Assembly: GCF_030068455.1 (NCBI RefSeq)
Contig: NZ_JAQOSQ010000011.1
Span: forward strand, 90,483-154,482
DNA length: 64,000 nt
Source of the DNA: Roseofilum casamattae BLCC-M143
Lineage (GTDB): Bacteria > Cyanobacteriota > Cyanobacteriia > Cyanobacteriales > Desertifilaceae
Reading direction: 5' to 3'
Of this stretch, positions 37,495 to 45,884 are shown in pieces (the first letter of the stretch is position 1; each line of letters begins with the position of its first letter). The notes under the pieces are model-generated. The model was not told the DNA's origin, searched no databases, and was given only the letters and a program-made list of their open reading frames with translations. The translations under genes and the position numbers were made by a program.

Positions 37495-37734
37495 ATGCCA
37501 CAGCTCAATCTCAGTAATGAACAAGTCATCGATCTGGTCAAGCAGTTACCCCAACAACAACAACTCGACCTATTTCAATTCCTACTGCTCCAGCAATGGG
37601 AACAGTGGGAGTCCTTATCTGGTTATGGCGTAGAGAAAGCTAGGTTAGTTGCTCGGGAGCGAGGTTTTAATTGGGATGCAATGACAGAGGACGAAAGAGA
37701 TAATTTTATCGATCGCATTTTGCATGAAAAGTGA
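37495..37734 (+). CDS. Antitoxin of a PIN-type toxin-antitoxin pair
   Basis: 79 aa. It begins MPQLNLSNEQVIDLVKQLPQQQQLDLFQFLL, a helical pattern common to small antitoxins that sit in front of PIN toxins in cyanobacteria. The C-terminal part ARERGFNWDAMTEDERDNFIDRIL probably binds the toxin. The DNA-binding fold is not obvious. Its stop overlaps the toxin start (TGATG), giving translational coupling. Confidence 0.8.
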   Translation: MPQLNLSNEQVIDLVKQLPQQQQLDLFQFLLLQQWEQWESLSGYGVEKARLVARERGFNWDAMTEDERDNFIDRILHEK

Positions 37735-38147
37735 TGTCATATATTGTGGTTTTCGATACCAATATTTTAATCTCTGCCGTTCTCTCAACAACCAGTTATC
37801 CTTTTCAATGTCTAGCTCTAGCCCGAAAAGGTCAAATTGAATCTGTAACTTGCCCAGAAATTGTAGAAGAATTCAGGGAAAAATTGCTATTGAAATTTAA
37901 ATTCTTGGAAGAAAAAGCAAACATCGCAGTAGATGAAGTTATATCTTTTTCAAGTTTAGTAAGCATTTCTGGAAACCTTAAAACCGTACCAGCAGACCCA
38001 GATGATGATATGGTTGTAGAGTGTGCTGTTATTAGTAAGGCCAACTATATTGTCACAGGAGATAAGCATCTCTTAACATTGAAGCAATATAACAATATTT
38101 CTATCTTGAAAGCAGCAGAGTTTATACAGCTTTTTGCCTCTAGCTAA
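37734..38147 (+). CDS. PIN-domain toxin (VapC/COG1569-like)
   Basis: 137 aa from ATG 37734 (GTG at 37731 is also in frame). PIN-domain RNases cut tRNA or mRNA through an acidic Mg-binding site. Here VVFDTNILISAVL holds the first Asp (residue 8), VEEFREKL the Glu, and DPDDDMVVECAVISKANYIVTGDKHLL the later Asp residues. All four acidic positions look conserved, so the toxin is probably active. Low-GC stretch relative to alaS. Confidence 0.85.
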   Translation: MSYIVVFDTNILISAVLSTTSYPFQCLALARKGQIESVTCPEIVEEFREKLLLKFKFLEEKANIAVDEVISFSSLVSISGNLKTVPADPDDDMVVECAVISKANYIVTGDKHLLTLKQYNNISILKAAEFIQLFASS

Positions 38148-38212
38148 ATCGCTACCTTTATCATCCTACCCATAGCGATCGCGATCTCCAAAAATGACAA
38201 AAGAGGGATATC

Positions 38213-38773
38213 CTAAAAGGACGATCGCGGTTGTGTTAAAAATTCTATTTCTTCTGCGGTGGAAACTCGACCTAAAATTTGGTTTCGATGGGGATAGCGA
38301 CCAAATTGTTCGATAATTTTTTTGTGCGCGTATTCAAACTCTAGGGCTTGTTCTAAGCCCAGTTGACGATACAAGTCTACCGCGATGTCATGGATAAGCA
38401 GAGATTCGCTATGCATAAACGGAAGATAGAGAACTTGTTTTTGTGGGGTGCTCAGATGACGATCGCACCCCACAGCAACAGCTTCTTGCGCTAAAACTAA
38501 GGCAATTCCATCATAAGCAAAGGCGAGGGGGCGATCGCGATAAATATTTCGCGAAAATTGATCGAGTAAAATAATCTCCGCCAGTCGTCCCAAGGGTTCG
38601 CTTCGCCAAGCAAACAGCTCCCCTCGCGTTGCCGCACCATGAACCTCGGCAAATCTCTCTGCAACACATCGATCGAATTGTTCGTCTTTTATCCACCACT
38701 GTTTTGGGTCGATTTCCGCAAACCAAAATTCGATAATTTCTAGATACTGATTCTTCAATATATTACCCGCCAC
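38213..38773 (-). CDS. DUF924 family protein
   Basis: 186 aa. Family markers are IIEFWFAEIDPKQWW, then LILLDQFSRNIYRDRPLAFAYD and LYLPFMHSESL, ending RVSTAEEIEFLTQ. DUF924 proteins are all-helical, TPR-like, widespread in bacteria and of unknown function. Frame complete. A hairpin repeat separates it from petG. Confidence 0.9.
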   Translation of the reverse strand: MAGNILKNQYLEIIEFWFAEIDPKQWWIKDEQFDRCVAERFAEVHGAATRGELFAWRSEPLGRLAEIILLDQFSRNIYRDRPLAFAYDGIALVLAQEAVAVGCDRHLSTPQKQVLYLPFMHSESLLIHDIAVDLYRQLGLEQALEFEYAHKKIIEQFGRYPHRNQILGRVSTAEEIEFLTQPRSSF

Positions 38774-38785
38774 TTAATGGATCGA

Positions 38786-38814
38786 TAGGTTGGAGGAGAT
38801 AAAACTCCAACCTA
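38786..38814. repeat. TAGGTTGG-type hairpin repeat, copy 1
   Basis: TAGGTTGGAG (38786-38795) pairs with CTCCAACCTA (38805-38814) around a 9-nt loop. It lies between petG and the DUF924 gene, both on the minus strand. A related hairpin is at 41650-41686. Confidence 0.7.
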
Positions 38815-38834
38815 CTCAGTTACGCGATCGCGAT

Positions 38835-38948
38835 CTAACCGCCGAGTTGATTGCCGCGTTTGTATTGCAGATAAGCCGCAACAAACAAACCAGCTAAGGT
38901 AATGGGAATTAAGCCGAGTACAATACCGGAAACTAGAGGTTCGATCAT
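38835..38948 (-). CDS. petG: Cytochrome b6f complex subunit PetG
   Basis: 37 aa, too short for ordinary gene finders. It begins [20 protein letters not shown] and continues [17 protein letters not shown], the single transmembrane helix and basic stromal end that define PetG. PetG is essential for assembly or stability of the cytochrome b6f complex in the thylakoid membrane. A clear AGGAGA site lies 10 nt before the ATG. The gene stands alone on the minus strand. Confidence 0.95.
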   Translation of the reverse strand: MIEPLVSGIVLGLIPITLAGLFVAAYLQYKRGNQLGG

Positions 38949-39001
38949 GAGTTGAAATTCTCCTTGTCAATTATGGGGATAAGAACAGCGTGCTTTCTAT
39001 C

Positions 39002-40168
39002 CTATCGCTTCAGGAGCAGGTAATAAAGCTCTCCGTTGGAGTTAGTCAACCCCGCGCGATCGCCAGCCTCTCGTCCGGTTCCCATAAACACGTCCACTCG
39101 TCCCGCTCCTTTAATGGCGCTTCCCGTATCTTGATCCAAGACAAAGCGACTCACCACGCGCTGCTCCCACTCTCCTCGCCCATTTCTCTCCGGCAAAGGG
39201 GCGCGAATCAAGGCTAAGGCTCCCGGAGGCATAATTGACTTATCCGTGGCAATGGAGCGCCCGGCAGTGACCGGTACGCTGAGATTTCCGGTAGCGGCTT
39301 GCCCTCGAGTTTCTTTGAAAAAGATGAAACTTTCATTGCGCGGCAAGTAGCGATCCATCTCTTGCGGAAACTGCTGGAAATAGGCCATTAGCTTGGGCAG
39401 GGTTAATTCCTCTAAGGAGAAAATTCCGGCATTGACCAACTCTTTGCCAATACTAGTGTAGGGATGTTTCGTTTTTCCGGCATAGCCAACGGTCAGTACC
39501 CGACCGTCAGGCAGTTGCAGTTGGGCAGATCCTTGCACGTGGACTAAAAAGGCTTCCAGGCGATCGCGCAACCAGACAATTTCCGTGCCTCGCAGGGGAC
39601 TATTGCTGCCTAAGCCATCCGCACCTTCGAGTTCCGAGCGCGTCGGATGGGGTTCGCTCCAGTCCTCAAAGTCTTGGGGACGAGCATAGAGGGGATAGCG
39701 ATATTCAGCAGTGCGATATCGATTGCCCGCATAAGTGGGTTCAAAATACCCGGTAAACCCTACCGTCCCCCGGCCGTCATTGCCTGCAGAGCGATACCAA
39801 GTAAACTCTCGGTTTACAGCTCCTTGTAGCTCTGGCGCCGTTTTTGACGAGACAACAAGCTGGCGAAAGCGCACCAAAGATCGGTAAACGCGATCGCGAG
39901 TTATCTGCGGATCGTTTAACTCCGCATATTTCTCCGCTGCTTTTGGCGTTTGTAAATACTGCAAACTATAGTCAATGGCTTGCAGTAGCGCTCGTTTGTC
40001 TCCATTAAGTCCGAAGAGGCGATCGTCGAGTCCGAGGTCGCTTTCCCAGTTCTCCGTGGCTTCGAGGACATTGGAGGGAGAAGCAACCCTAGGATCTGAG
40101 GCTTGCCCCCAAGCTGGAGGCAAAGCCATCAGTCCCGCTGCGATCGCGATAAGGATGGGTTTAATCAC
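39002..40168 (-). CDS. mltA: Membrane-bound lytic murein transglycosylase A
   Basis: 388 aa. It has a signal peptide (MIKPILIAIAAGLMALPPAWGQAS) and no obvious lipobox Cys. The barrel domain contains FTGYFEPTYAGNRYR, YPLYARPQDF and SPLRGTEIVWLRD. The C-terminal 3D domain RFVLDQDTGSAIKGAGRVDVFMG supplies the catalytic Asp. MltA cleaves peptidoglycan to anhydromuropeptides in the periplasm. Length is usual for the family. It lies 5 bp downstream of the small gene at 40174. Confidence 0.93.
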   Translation of the reverse strand: MIKPILIAIAAGLMALPPAWGQASDPRVASPSNVLEATENWESDLGLDDRLFGLNGDKRALLQAIDYSLQYLQTPKAAEKYAELNDPQITRDRVYRSLVRFRQLVVSSKTAPELQGAVNREFTWYRSAGNDGRGTVGFTGYFEPTYAGNRYRTAEYRYPLYARPQDFEDWSEPHPTRSELEGADGLGSNSPLRGTEIVWLRDRLEAFLVHVQGSAQLQLPDGRVLTVGYAGKTKHPYTSIGKELVNAGIFSLEELTLPKLMAYFQQFPQEMDRYLPRNESFIFFKETRGQAATGNLSVPVTAGRSIATDKSIMPPGALALIRAPLPERNGRGEWEQRVVSRFVLDQDTGSAIKGAGRVDVFMGTGREAGDRAGLTNSNGELYYLLLKR

Positions 40169-40173
40169 AATGT

Positions 40174-40440
40174 CTACTCATCATCGACAGGGGTGCGATC
40201 CATGCTACTGGAGTAAATGGGTTCTACCCGGATCGCCAAAATACTGACAGGACGAATCGTCATATATTCCCCTTCATTTTTTTTCATCGGTACGCTGATG
40301 AATGCGCTGTCATCTTGTTTGGGGACAACGTCGCTAGCATACCACTTCTGGAAGTCTTTGATCGTCGCAAAACGTACAACTTCTCGATGTCCCCCATCCA
40401 TAAATAAATGAACGGCATATTCGTCTGGAGTTCTAGGCAT
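40174..40440 (-). CDS. Small protein of unknown function
   Basis: 88 aa from ATG 40440 (ten further residues are open upstream). It begins MPRTPDEYAVHLFMDGGHRE and continues FATIKDFQKWYAS...VPKQDDSAFISVPMK, giving a compact beta-rich pattern. No membrane segment. Separation from mltA is only 5 bp, so both are likely one transcript. I recall similar conserved proteins of unknown function in cyanobacteria. Confidence 0.65.
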   Translation of the reverse strand: MPRTPDEYAVHLFMDGGHREVVRFATIKDFQKWYASDVVPKQDDSAFISVPMKKNEGEYMTIRPVSILAIRVEPIYSSSMDRTPVDDE

Positions 40441-40501
40441 GACTGTAATCGTGATTTCAAAACAACCCACACCACCCTATTATGGAAGGGCAGCTCGCCA
40501 G

Positions 40502-41131
40502 TTACAAGACCCCTTTGGAACTGGGAATGGTGCTGGCTCGACGGGGATCGGCTTCTACGGCCATTCTCAGGGCGCGAGCAAAGGCTTTGAAGGTGGCTTC
40601 AATAATGTGGTGCGAGTTAATGCCATCGAGTTGCCGGATGTGCAAAGTCATTTGTGCGTGATTGACAATGGCGACAAAAAACTCGCGCACCAGTTGAGTA
40701 TCGTAGGTGCCGACGCGCTCGGTGGGAATGGTTAAGCCGTAGCTGAGATGGGGGCGCCCGGAAAAGTCGAGGGAAACTTGCACCAGCGCTTCGTCGAGGG
40801 GAGCGATAAAATGACCGAAGCGGACGATGCCTTTGCGATCGCCTAAAGCTTTGGCTAGAGCTTTTCCGAGAGTAATGCCTACATCTTCGTTGGTGTGGTG
40901 GTCGTCAATTTCCCAGTCTCCCTGGGCTTCTATTTCCAGATCGATTAATCCGTGGGAGCAGATTTGATGCAGCATGTGGTCGAGAAAGGGAATGCCGGTT
41001 TGCGATTTGCAATTTCCTCGACCATCGAGATCGATAAATGCGGTAATATCGGTCTCTCCAGTTTTTCGGCTTACCGAAGCCGTACGATGATGTTGGGTAT
41101 CGTTCCCTGCGTCATGAAGGCGATCGCTCAT
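40502..41131 (-). CDS. hisB: Imidazoleglycerol-phosphate dehydratase
   Basis: 209 aa. It dehydrates imidazoleglycerol phosphate in histidine synthesis. The duplicated fold is visible: [16 protein letters not shown] and [14 protein letters not shown] in the first half, and [19 protein letters not shown] in the second. The His-rich metal sites (Mn) are intact. It is the stand-alone dehydratase type, without the phosphatase domain of E. coli HisB. It is 32 bp from the small gene at 40174. Confidence 0.96.
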   Translation of the reverse strand: MSDRLHDAGNDTQHHRTASVSRKTGETDITAFIDLDGRGNCKSQTGIPFLDHMLHQICSHGLIDLEIEAQGDWEIDDHHTNEDVGITLGKALAKALGDRKGIVRFGHFIAPLDEALVQVSLDFSGRPHLSYGLTIPTERVGTYDTQLVREFFVAIVNHAQMTLHIRQLDGINSHHIIEATFKAFARALRMAVEADPRRASTIPSSKGVL

Positions 41132-41716
41132 TTCCCTGTTTCCCTACTCGTTCTCTCTACCTCGATTATGATATGGGACAGACGGACAATTGGCATATCG
41201 AACTTCCACGGTCATGGTCTGCAAACCGGCTAAAGTGCGAACCCAAAACGTAGCACGACACCATTATCGTCATATGTGCGGATGATTGCAGATCGGGCAA
41301 ACCCTAGGATATAGGCGTTCTCAGTCGTGGTGCCTACTGATGTCTTATCGAGTTTCTGTTCCTTCTTTGCTCTTATTTGTCTTGTTCGTTCGGATAAATC
41401 CCCTAACGATTATTCCGAGTCTTACTGACTCGTTTCCTCTCAGAGATTCATCTACCCACTCGAGCGCAACCGAACTTCGGGTTGCCACCTCATTTGAGCC
41501 TCCACCAGATCGTGCTGGAGAACCGGAAGAAACTCTCAGTGGCGGAACTCGCCTCTGGCTCCAATAGAATACTACGTTTATTCTTCTCGTCCTCAGCAGA
41601 TAAGCCATCATGCTCGCGATCGCGTCGATCGGATACAGAGAATAATGGGTGTAGGTTGGGTTCAGCGACGAGAAAACCAACCTACAGAAATATCTAAAAA
41701 ATGCGATCGCCTCGGA
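41132..41716. other. Intergenic region with short hairpins and no accepted gene
   Basis: 585 bp between hisB and fabI. The stretch 41400-41540 has several small hairpins (CGAGTC/GACTCG near 41417; AACCGAA/TTCGGGTT near 41468). Frames on both strands (41286-41567 plus, 41345-41680 minus) stay open and read as Ser/Arg-rich, low-plausibility proteins. It could be a structured RNA or a decayed mobile element. I cannot identify it. Confidence 0.4.
41650..41686. repeat. TAGGTTGG-type hairpin repeat, copy 2
   Basis: TGTAGGTTGG (41650-41659) pairs with CCAACCTACA (41677-41686). It lies about 30 bp past the fabI stop on the minus strand, so it could stop fabI transcripts. Related to the repeat at 38786. 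Confidence 0.7.
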
Positions 41717-42493
41717 TTACATGCCCATAATTTCATATCCGGCATCGACATAAATAATCTGTCCGGTAATGCCGCTGGAAAGATCGCTACATAAAAACGC
41801 CGCCGTATTTCCCACCTCAATTTGCGTTACCGTACGTTTTAAAGGAGCAATCGTTTCCACATGTTCGATCATATCCAGAATGCCACCCACCGCAGAAGAC
41901 GCTAAAGTACGAATGGGGCCGGAAGAAATTCCATTCACGCGAATATTTTTGTCCCCTAATTCGGCAGCCAAATAGCGCACGCTCATTTCTAAACCGGATT
42001 TCGCCACGCCCATCACATTATAATTAGGAATAACTTTCACTCCTCCCAAATAACTGAGAGTAACGACGCTCCCGCCTTCATTCATGCAGGATTTCGCCTG
42101 TCCGCAGAGCTGGGTTAAAGAATAGGTACTAATTTCCAGCGCTCTGAGAAATCCCTCCCGAGTCGTCTCGCTGAAATCTCCAGATAACTCATCTTTGCCA
42201 GCAAACGCCAAACAGTGAATTAAAATATCAAACTGTCCCCACTGTTCTTTCACTGTCTCGAACATCTGAGTCACCTGCTCGTCATTTTGCACGTCGCAGG
42301 GAACGAAAATACTCGGATTGAGTGAAGTGGTTAAATCTTGAACTTTTTTGCGATAGCGGTCTTTGGGGTCGGGTAAGTAAGTAATCCCGAGTTCGGCTCC
42401 GGCTTGATGCAGTTGTTGAGCAATACCCCAAGCAATAGAGCGGTTGTTGGCGATGCCTAAAATGAGTGCTTTTTTTCCAGTCAGATTCAGCAT
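41717..42493 (-). CDS. fabI: Enoyl-[acyl-carrier-protein] reductase (NADH)
   Basis: 258 aa. FabI completes each cycle of fatty-acid elongation. The Rossmann start GKKALILGIANNRSIAWGIA, the catalytic Y-x6-K in YNVMGVAKSGLE, and the substrate loop GPIRTLASSAVGG are all present. The C-terminal ITGQIIYVDAGYEIMGM is typical. Triclosan-type target by family. Divergent from ntcA, with 335 bp between. Confidence 0.96.
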   Translation of the reverse strand: MLNLTGKKALILGIANNRSIAWGIAQQLHQAGAELGITYLPDPKDRYRKKVQDLTTSLNPSIFVPCDVQNDEQVTQMFETVKEQWGQFDILIHCLAFAGKDELSGDFSETTREGFLRALEISTYSLTQLCGQAKSCMNEGGSVVTLSYLGGVKVIPNYNVMGVAKSGLEMSVRYLAAELGDKNIRVNGISSGPIRTLASSAVGGILDMIEHVETIAPLKRTVTQIEVGNTAAFLCSDLSSGITGQIIYVDAGYEIMGM

Positions 42494-42596
42494 GATGGTT
42501 GTATTTGCGGTCTTGGGCGCGAGGATGAAGTTAAGTTAACGGACGCTTTTGGCTGGAATTATCTTACGCGATGAGTAACACGGTGCGCTAGAAATT

Positions 42597-42612
42597 CGTT
42601 ACACTCGTAACG
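42597..42612. promoter_or_regulatory. Inverted repeat CGTTAC-ACTC-GTAACG in the fabI-ntcA interval
   Basis: A perfect 6-bp inverted repeat with a 4-nt spacer. It sits about 105 bp upstream of fabI and 63 bp before the NtcA-like site. Operator function is inferred; the binding protein is unknown. Confidence 0.4.
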
Positions 42613-42674
42613 ATTCATCCCCACTCACAGACAGACGGCTTGCCTAAAACTTGGTTAAATTGATTTTAAGACCA

Positions 42675-42693
42675 GTGTAGGAAGGTGATACAC
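42675..42693. promoter_or_regulatory. Putative NtcA binding site upstream of ntcA
   Basis: GTGTAGGAAGGTGATACAC is a perfect 5-bp inverted repeat (GTGTA-N9-TACAC), 136 bp before the ntcA ATG. It fits the TGTA-N9-TACA form of the NtcA site reported in Anabaena rather than the GTA-N8-TAC form. It suggests autoregulation. No clear -10 box at the usual distance was found. Confidence 0.55.
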
Positions 42694-42828
42694 TGCTGGC
42701 AAGGTCGCACTGAAATCGGAGCAGTTTATTGGCACGCAATATCGGGTGCGATCGCACGGCCATCAGGCTTTTTCTCTGAGACAGTGGGATGTGGAGATCG
42801 CACGCTCGCAAGTGGAACTTAAGAAAAT

Positions 42829-43500
42829 ATGGTACTAAGTGATGAAAAAACCCTAGCGGCTATGTTTCGTCAAATGAGTGGAGGTGGTTTTCCCCCCATT
42901 GTCGAAAGCTTTGAGCGCGGCAAAACTATCTTTTTCCCAGGCGATCCGGCCGAACGGGTCTATTTTTTACTCAAAGGCGCGGTTAAGCTCTCTCGCGTCT
43001 ACGAAGCAGGAGAAGAGATTACCGTGGCCCTGCTGCGGGAAAATAGCGTATTTGGCGTATTATCCCTGATTACCGGCCATCGCTCCGATCGCTTTTATCA
43101 TGCGGTGGCGTTTACTCCAGTCGAGTTACTCTCTCTGCCGATCGATCGAGTGCAAAAGGCGATTAAACAAAATCCAGATTTGTCTTTGGTCATGCTCCAA
43201 GGACTCTCCTCTCGTATCTTGCAAACGGAGATGATGATCGAAACTCTCGCTCACCGGGATATGGGATCGCGGTTGGTCAGCTTTTTGCTAATTCTCTGTC
43301 GAGATTTTGGAGTTCCGAGCGAAAATGGGATTACGATTGACTTAAAGCTCTCTCATCAGGCGATCGCCGAAGCCATTGGCTCGACTCGGGTTACCGTAAC
43401 TCGGTTGTTGGGCGATTTGCGCGCGGAACAGATGATCTCGATTCATAAGAAGAAGATCACGGTTCACAATCCGGTCGTGCTCAGTCAGCAGTTTGCGTAG
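42829..43500 (+). CDS. ntcA: Global nitrogen regulator NtcA
   Basis: 223 aa CRP/FNR-family activator. It switches on nitrogen-assimilation genes when 2-oxoglutarate rises, with PipX as co-activator. The cyclic-nucleotide-binding-like domain ([33 protein letters not shown]) and the C-terminal helix-turn-helix [25 protein letters not shown] match NtcA almost word for word. The DUF3084 gene follows after 93 bp. A palindrome upstream fits self-binding. Confidence 0.98.
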   Translation: MVLSDEKTLAAMFRQMSGGGFPPIVESFERGKTIFFPGDPAERVYFLLKGAVKLSRVYEAGEEITVALLRENSVFGVLSLITGHRSDRFYHAVAFTPVELLSLPIDRVQKAIKQNPDLSLVMLQGLSSRILQTEMMIETLAHRDMGSRLVSFLLILCRDFGVPSENGITIDLKLSHQAIAEAIGSTRVTVTRLLGDLRAEQMISIHKKKITVHNPVVLSQQFA

Positions 43501-43593
43501 TTTGTCGTCTCATCGGGCGATCGCCGAGGTAACTCGTTGGTTGGACGCTCGGCGCGCAAAACAGACTGGCCCTTGGATCTCCTCTAACTGCCC

Positions 43594-45138
43594 ATGACGA
43601 TTGGTATTATTCTCATTGTCTCCATGCTGTTTCTTGGCGGTTTGCTCGCGACGTTGGGCGATCGCCTGGGAACGAAAGTGGGTAAGGCGAGGCTGAGTTT
43701 GTTTAATTTGCGGCCTCGACAAACGGCGGTATTAGTCACTATCGTTACGGGAACGTTAATTTCAGCTTCGACCCTGGTGGTGCTGTTTGCCACGAGTAAA
43801 CCCCTGCGCCGAGGTATTTTTGAATATGACGAGACGCAACGGAAATTGCGATCGGCTCGTCGAGAACTACAGTCCGCTCAAGCTCAGAAGGCGCAAATTG
43901 AGATTGAATTGGCTCAGGTGCGATCGGAGCGGGAACTGGTGCAGGAAAATTTGGACAATCTCAAGGAAGGATTGCAAACGGTTCTGATCCAAAAGTCGGC
44001 AACCGAGGAGATTTTGGAGAAAACCCAAGCCCAATTAAAACAAATTGAGGGAGATTTTCAAAGTACGCAGTTGCAGCTCCGGGATGTGGTAGGAAAGTTC
44101 CAGGACGCGCAAAATCAGTTACAAGCAGTAACTCAACGTACGGAAACCTTGCAAGGAGAGTTGGATAAATTGCAAAGGGAGCGGCAAGAGCTAATTCAGC
44201 AGCGGGATGAGGTGAAGGCTCAGATTGCGCAACGAGATCTGCAAATTGAGGAGCGCGATCGCCTCATTGAGACTCGTAATGAATTAATTGACGAACGCAA
44301 CCAATTGTTGCTCGAGCGCGATCGCGACATTGAAACTCGGAATGAGGCGATCGCGCAGCGGGAAACGCGGTTAAAAGCGTTGGAAGAGGAGCAGACATTT
44401 TTAGAAGGACGAGTCAGACTTTTCGAGCAATACTATCAAGAGTATCAAGACCTCCGGCAAGGGAAGCTGGCTCTATTGCGAGGGCAAATTTTAGCATCAG
44501 CAGTGGTAAAAGTGGGTGAGGGTCAAGGTTCGGTAGACGCGATAAATCGGCTCTTAGATGCGGCAAACCAAGTGGCTCTGCAACAGGTGAAACCGGGAAC
44601 GCACCAAGGCAACGAGCGGGTTATTCAAGTCCGGGACGAGCAGCTCCAGCAATGGCACGATCGCATTGAAGACGGTCGCGAATACGTGGTGCGCGTGTTG
44701 TCGGGAGGCAATTATATTCCCGGAGAAACTGATGTCGAAATTTTTACTGATGTCAGTTTAAATCGGGTGGTTTTTACGGCAGGAGAGGCGATCGCAACCA
44801 CCAAGGCAAACCCAATGTTCATGAACGAAGAGACTCTCCTCGAACAAATTGACATTCTGATTGAATCCTCTCGATTTCGGGCGCGACGGGGCGGTATTCT
44901 CGGTAACAGTTTGCAAGTGGCTGACGGTTTGCCTGCCACCCTGCTGAACTTTGTCCGCCAAGTGGAAGCAACTAATGCTCCGGTAACCATTCAAGCGGTT
45001 GCCGCAGAAACGACCTACACCGCCGGTCCGTTAATCCTCGATCTGGTTGCCTTGCAAGGAAACACAGAGCTATTTCGCACCTTAGAGACCAATACTTCAC
45101 GCGATCGCCCATCGGAGTCTCCCAGCATTGATAATTAA
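43594..45138 (+). CDS. DUF3084 family membrane-anchored coiled-coil protein
   Basis: 514 aa. Two N-terminal transmembrane helices (IGIILIVSMLFLGGLLATLGD and AVLVTIVTGTLISASTLVVLF) flank LFNLRPRQTA. A long charged coiled coil follows (about residues 80-290) with the repeated ERD/ETRNE pattern. The C-terminal domain ends around ARRGGILGNSLQVADG. The family is cyanobacterial and its function unknown; the layout suggests an inner-membrane anchor with a cytosolic coiled coil. It follows ntcA at 93 bp and could share transcripts. Confidence 0.85.
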   Translation: MTIGIILIVSMLFLGGLLATLGDRLGTKVGKARLSLFNLRPRQTAVLVTIVTGTLISASTLVVLFATSKPLRRGIFEYDETQRKLRSARRELQSAQAQKAQIEIELAQVRSERELVQENLDNLKEGLQTVLIQKSATEEILEKTQAQLKQIEGDFQSTQLQLRDVVGKFQDAQNQLQAVTQRTETLQGELDKLQRERQELIQQRDEVKAQIAQRDLQIEERDRLIETRNELIDERNQLLLERDRDIETRNEAIAQRETRLKALEEEQTFLEGRVRLFEQYYQEYQDLRQGKLALLRGQILASAVVKVGEGQGSVDAINRLLDAANQVALQQVKPGTHQGNERVIQVRDEQLQQWHDRIEDGREYVVRVLSGGNYIPGETDVEIFTDVSLNRVVFTAGEAIATTKANPMFMNEETLLEQIDILIESSRFRARRGGILGNSLQVADGLPATLLNFVRQVEATNAPVTIQAVAAETTYTAGPLILDLVALQGNTELFRTLETNTSRDRPSESPSIDN

Positions 45139-45177
45139 CCCAGATCGTTTATCCGAAACCAACCACCACTAACCGCT

Positions 45178-45771
45178 ATGCCTCAACCTGCCGTATTTCT
45201 CGATCGCGATGGCGTACTCAATCAAGAAGTAGGCTATATTCGCGATGTCGAAAACCTCAATCTCATTCCCGGAGTTGCGCGAGCCGTCCGCCGTCTCAAC
45301 GATCGCCACCTGTTTTGCTGCTTGGTCACCAATCAATCCGGCCCGGCGCGAGCCTACTATAGCATGGAGCACGTCAACCATCTCCACCGCCGGTTAACCC
45401 ATCTCCTGCACGAGGAAGCCAGAGCCGTTTTAGATGCCATTTTTGTTTGTCCCTATCTGAGTCCTCCCGAAGGCGGAGTTGACCCCAACTTTAGCCGTTG
45501 GAGTACCTGGCGCAAACCCAATACCGGCATGTTAGTGGCTGCCGCGTGGGACTACGACCTCGACTTATCTTCTAGTTTTATGGTTGGCGATAAAGCCACC
45601 GATATTGACTTAGCTCGTAATGCTGGATGTCGGGGTATTTTAGTCGAAACCGGTTACGGTCGTCGCGTTCTTTCCGGAGACTATCAACATGAAACTCAAC
45701 CCGACTATCAGGCAGAAAATTTAGTCGATGCGGTTGAGTGGATTCTTGATAAAAAGCGATCGGGGAACTGA
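45178..45771 (+). CDS. HAD-IIIA phosphatase, heptose-1,7-bisphosphate phosphatase type
   Basis: 197 aa. HAD motif I is FLDRDGVLNQ (residues 7-16, nucleophile Asp9), motif II VTNQSG, and motif IV MVGDKATDIDLARNAG, with WRKPNTGML between. This is the GmhB pattern (D-glycero-D-manno-heptose 1,7-bisphosphate phosphatase), used for lipopolysaccharide heptose, but histidinol-phosphatase activity is a known alternative in this family. It follows the DUF3084 gene by 39 bp and ends beside a paired repeat. Confidence 0.85.
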   Translation: MPQPAVFLDRDGVLNQEVGYIRDVENLNLIPGVARAVRRLNDRHLFCCLVTNQSGPARAYYSMEHVNHLHRRLTHLLHEEARAVLDAIFVCPYLSPPEGGVDPNFSRWSTWRKPNTGMLVAAAWDYDLDLSSSFMVGDKATDIDLARNAGCRGILVETGYGRRVLSGDYQHETQPDYQAENLVDAVEWILDKKRSGN

Positions 45772-45774
45772 GGC

Positions 45775-45838
45775 AAGAAACCGGGTTTCTTACCCTACAT
45801 CAAGCCGAAGTCTCATAAGTTGCAGAAACCCGGTTTCT
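45775..45838. repeat. AGAAACCGGGTTTCT paired repeat, copy C
   Basis: AAGAAACCGGGTTTCTT (45775-45791) and AGAAACCCGGTTTCT (45824-45838) are inverted with a 32-nt loop. The left arm begins 3 bp after the phosphatase stop codon. The following region to 45880 is AT-rich and includes TTAATTGTTAATTG. Confidence 0.8.
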
Positions 45839-45884
45839 GAGATCCCTCAACCAATCCCCATTATTAATTGTTAATTGATATTTT

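Noticed and set aside
41345..41680. Minus-strand frame of 111 aa between hisB and fabI
   Set aside because: Low-plausibility composition and overlaps a second open frame on the plus strand; kept as an unexplained interval.
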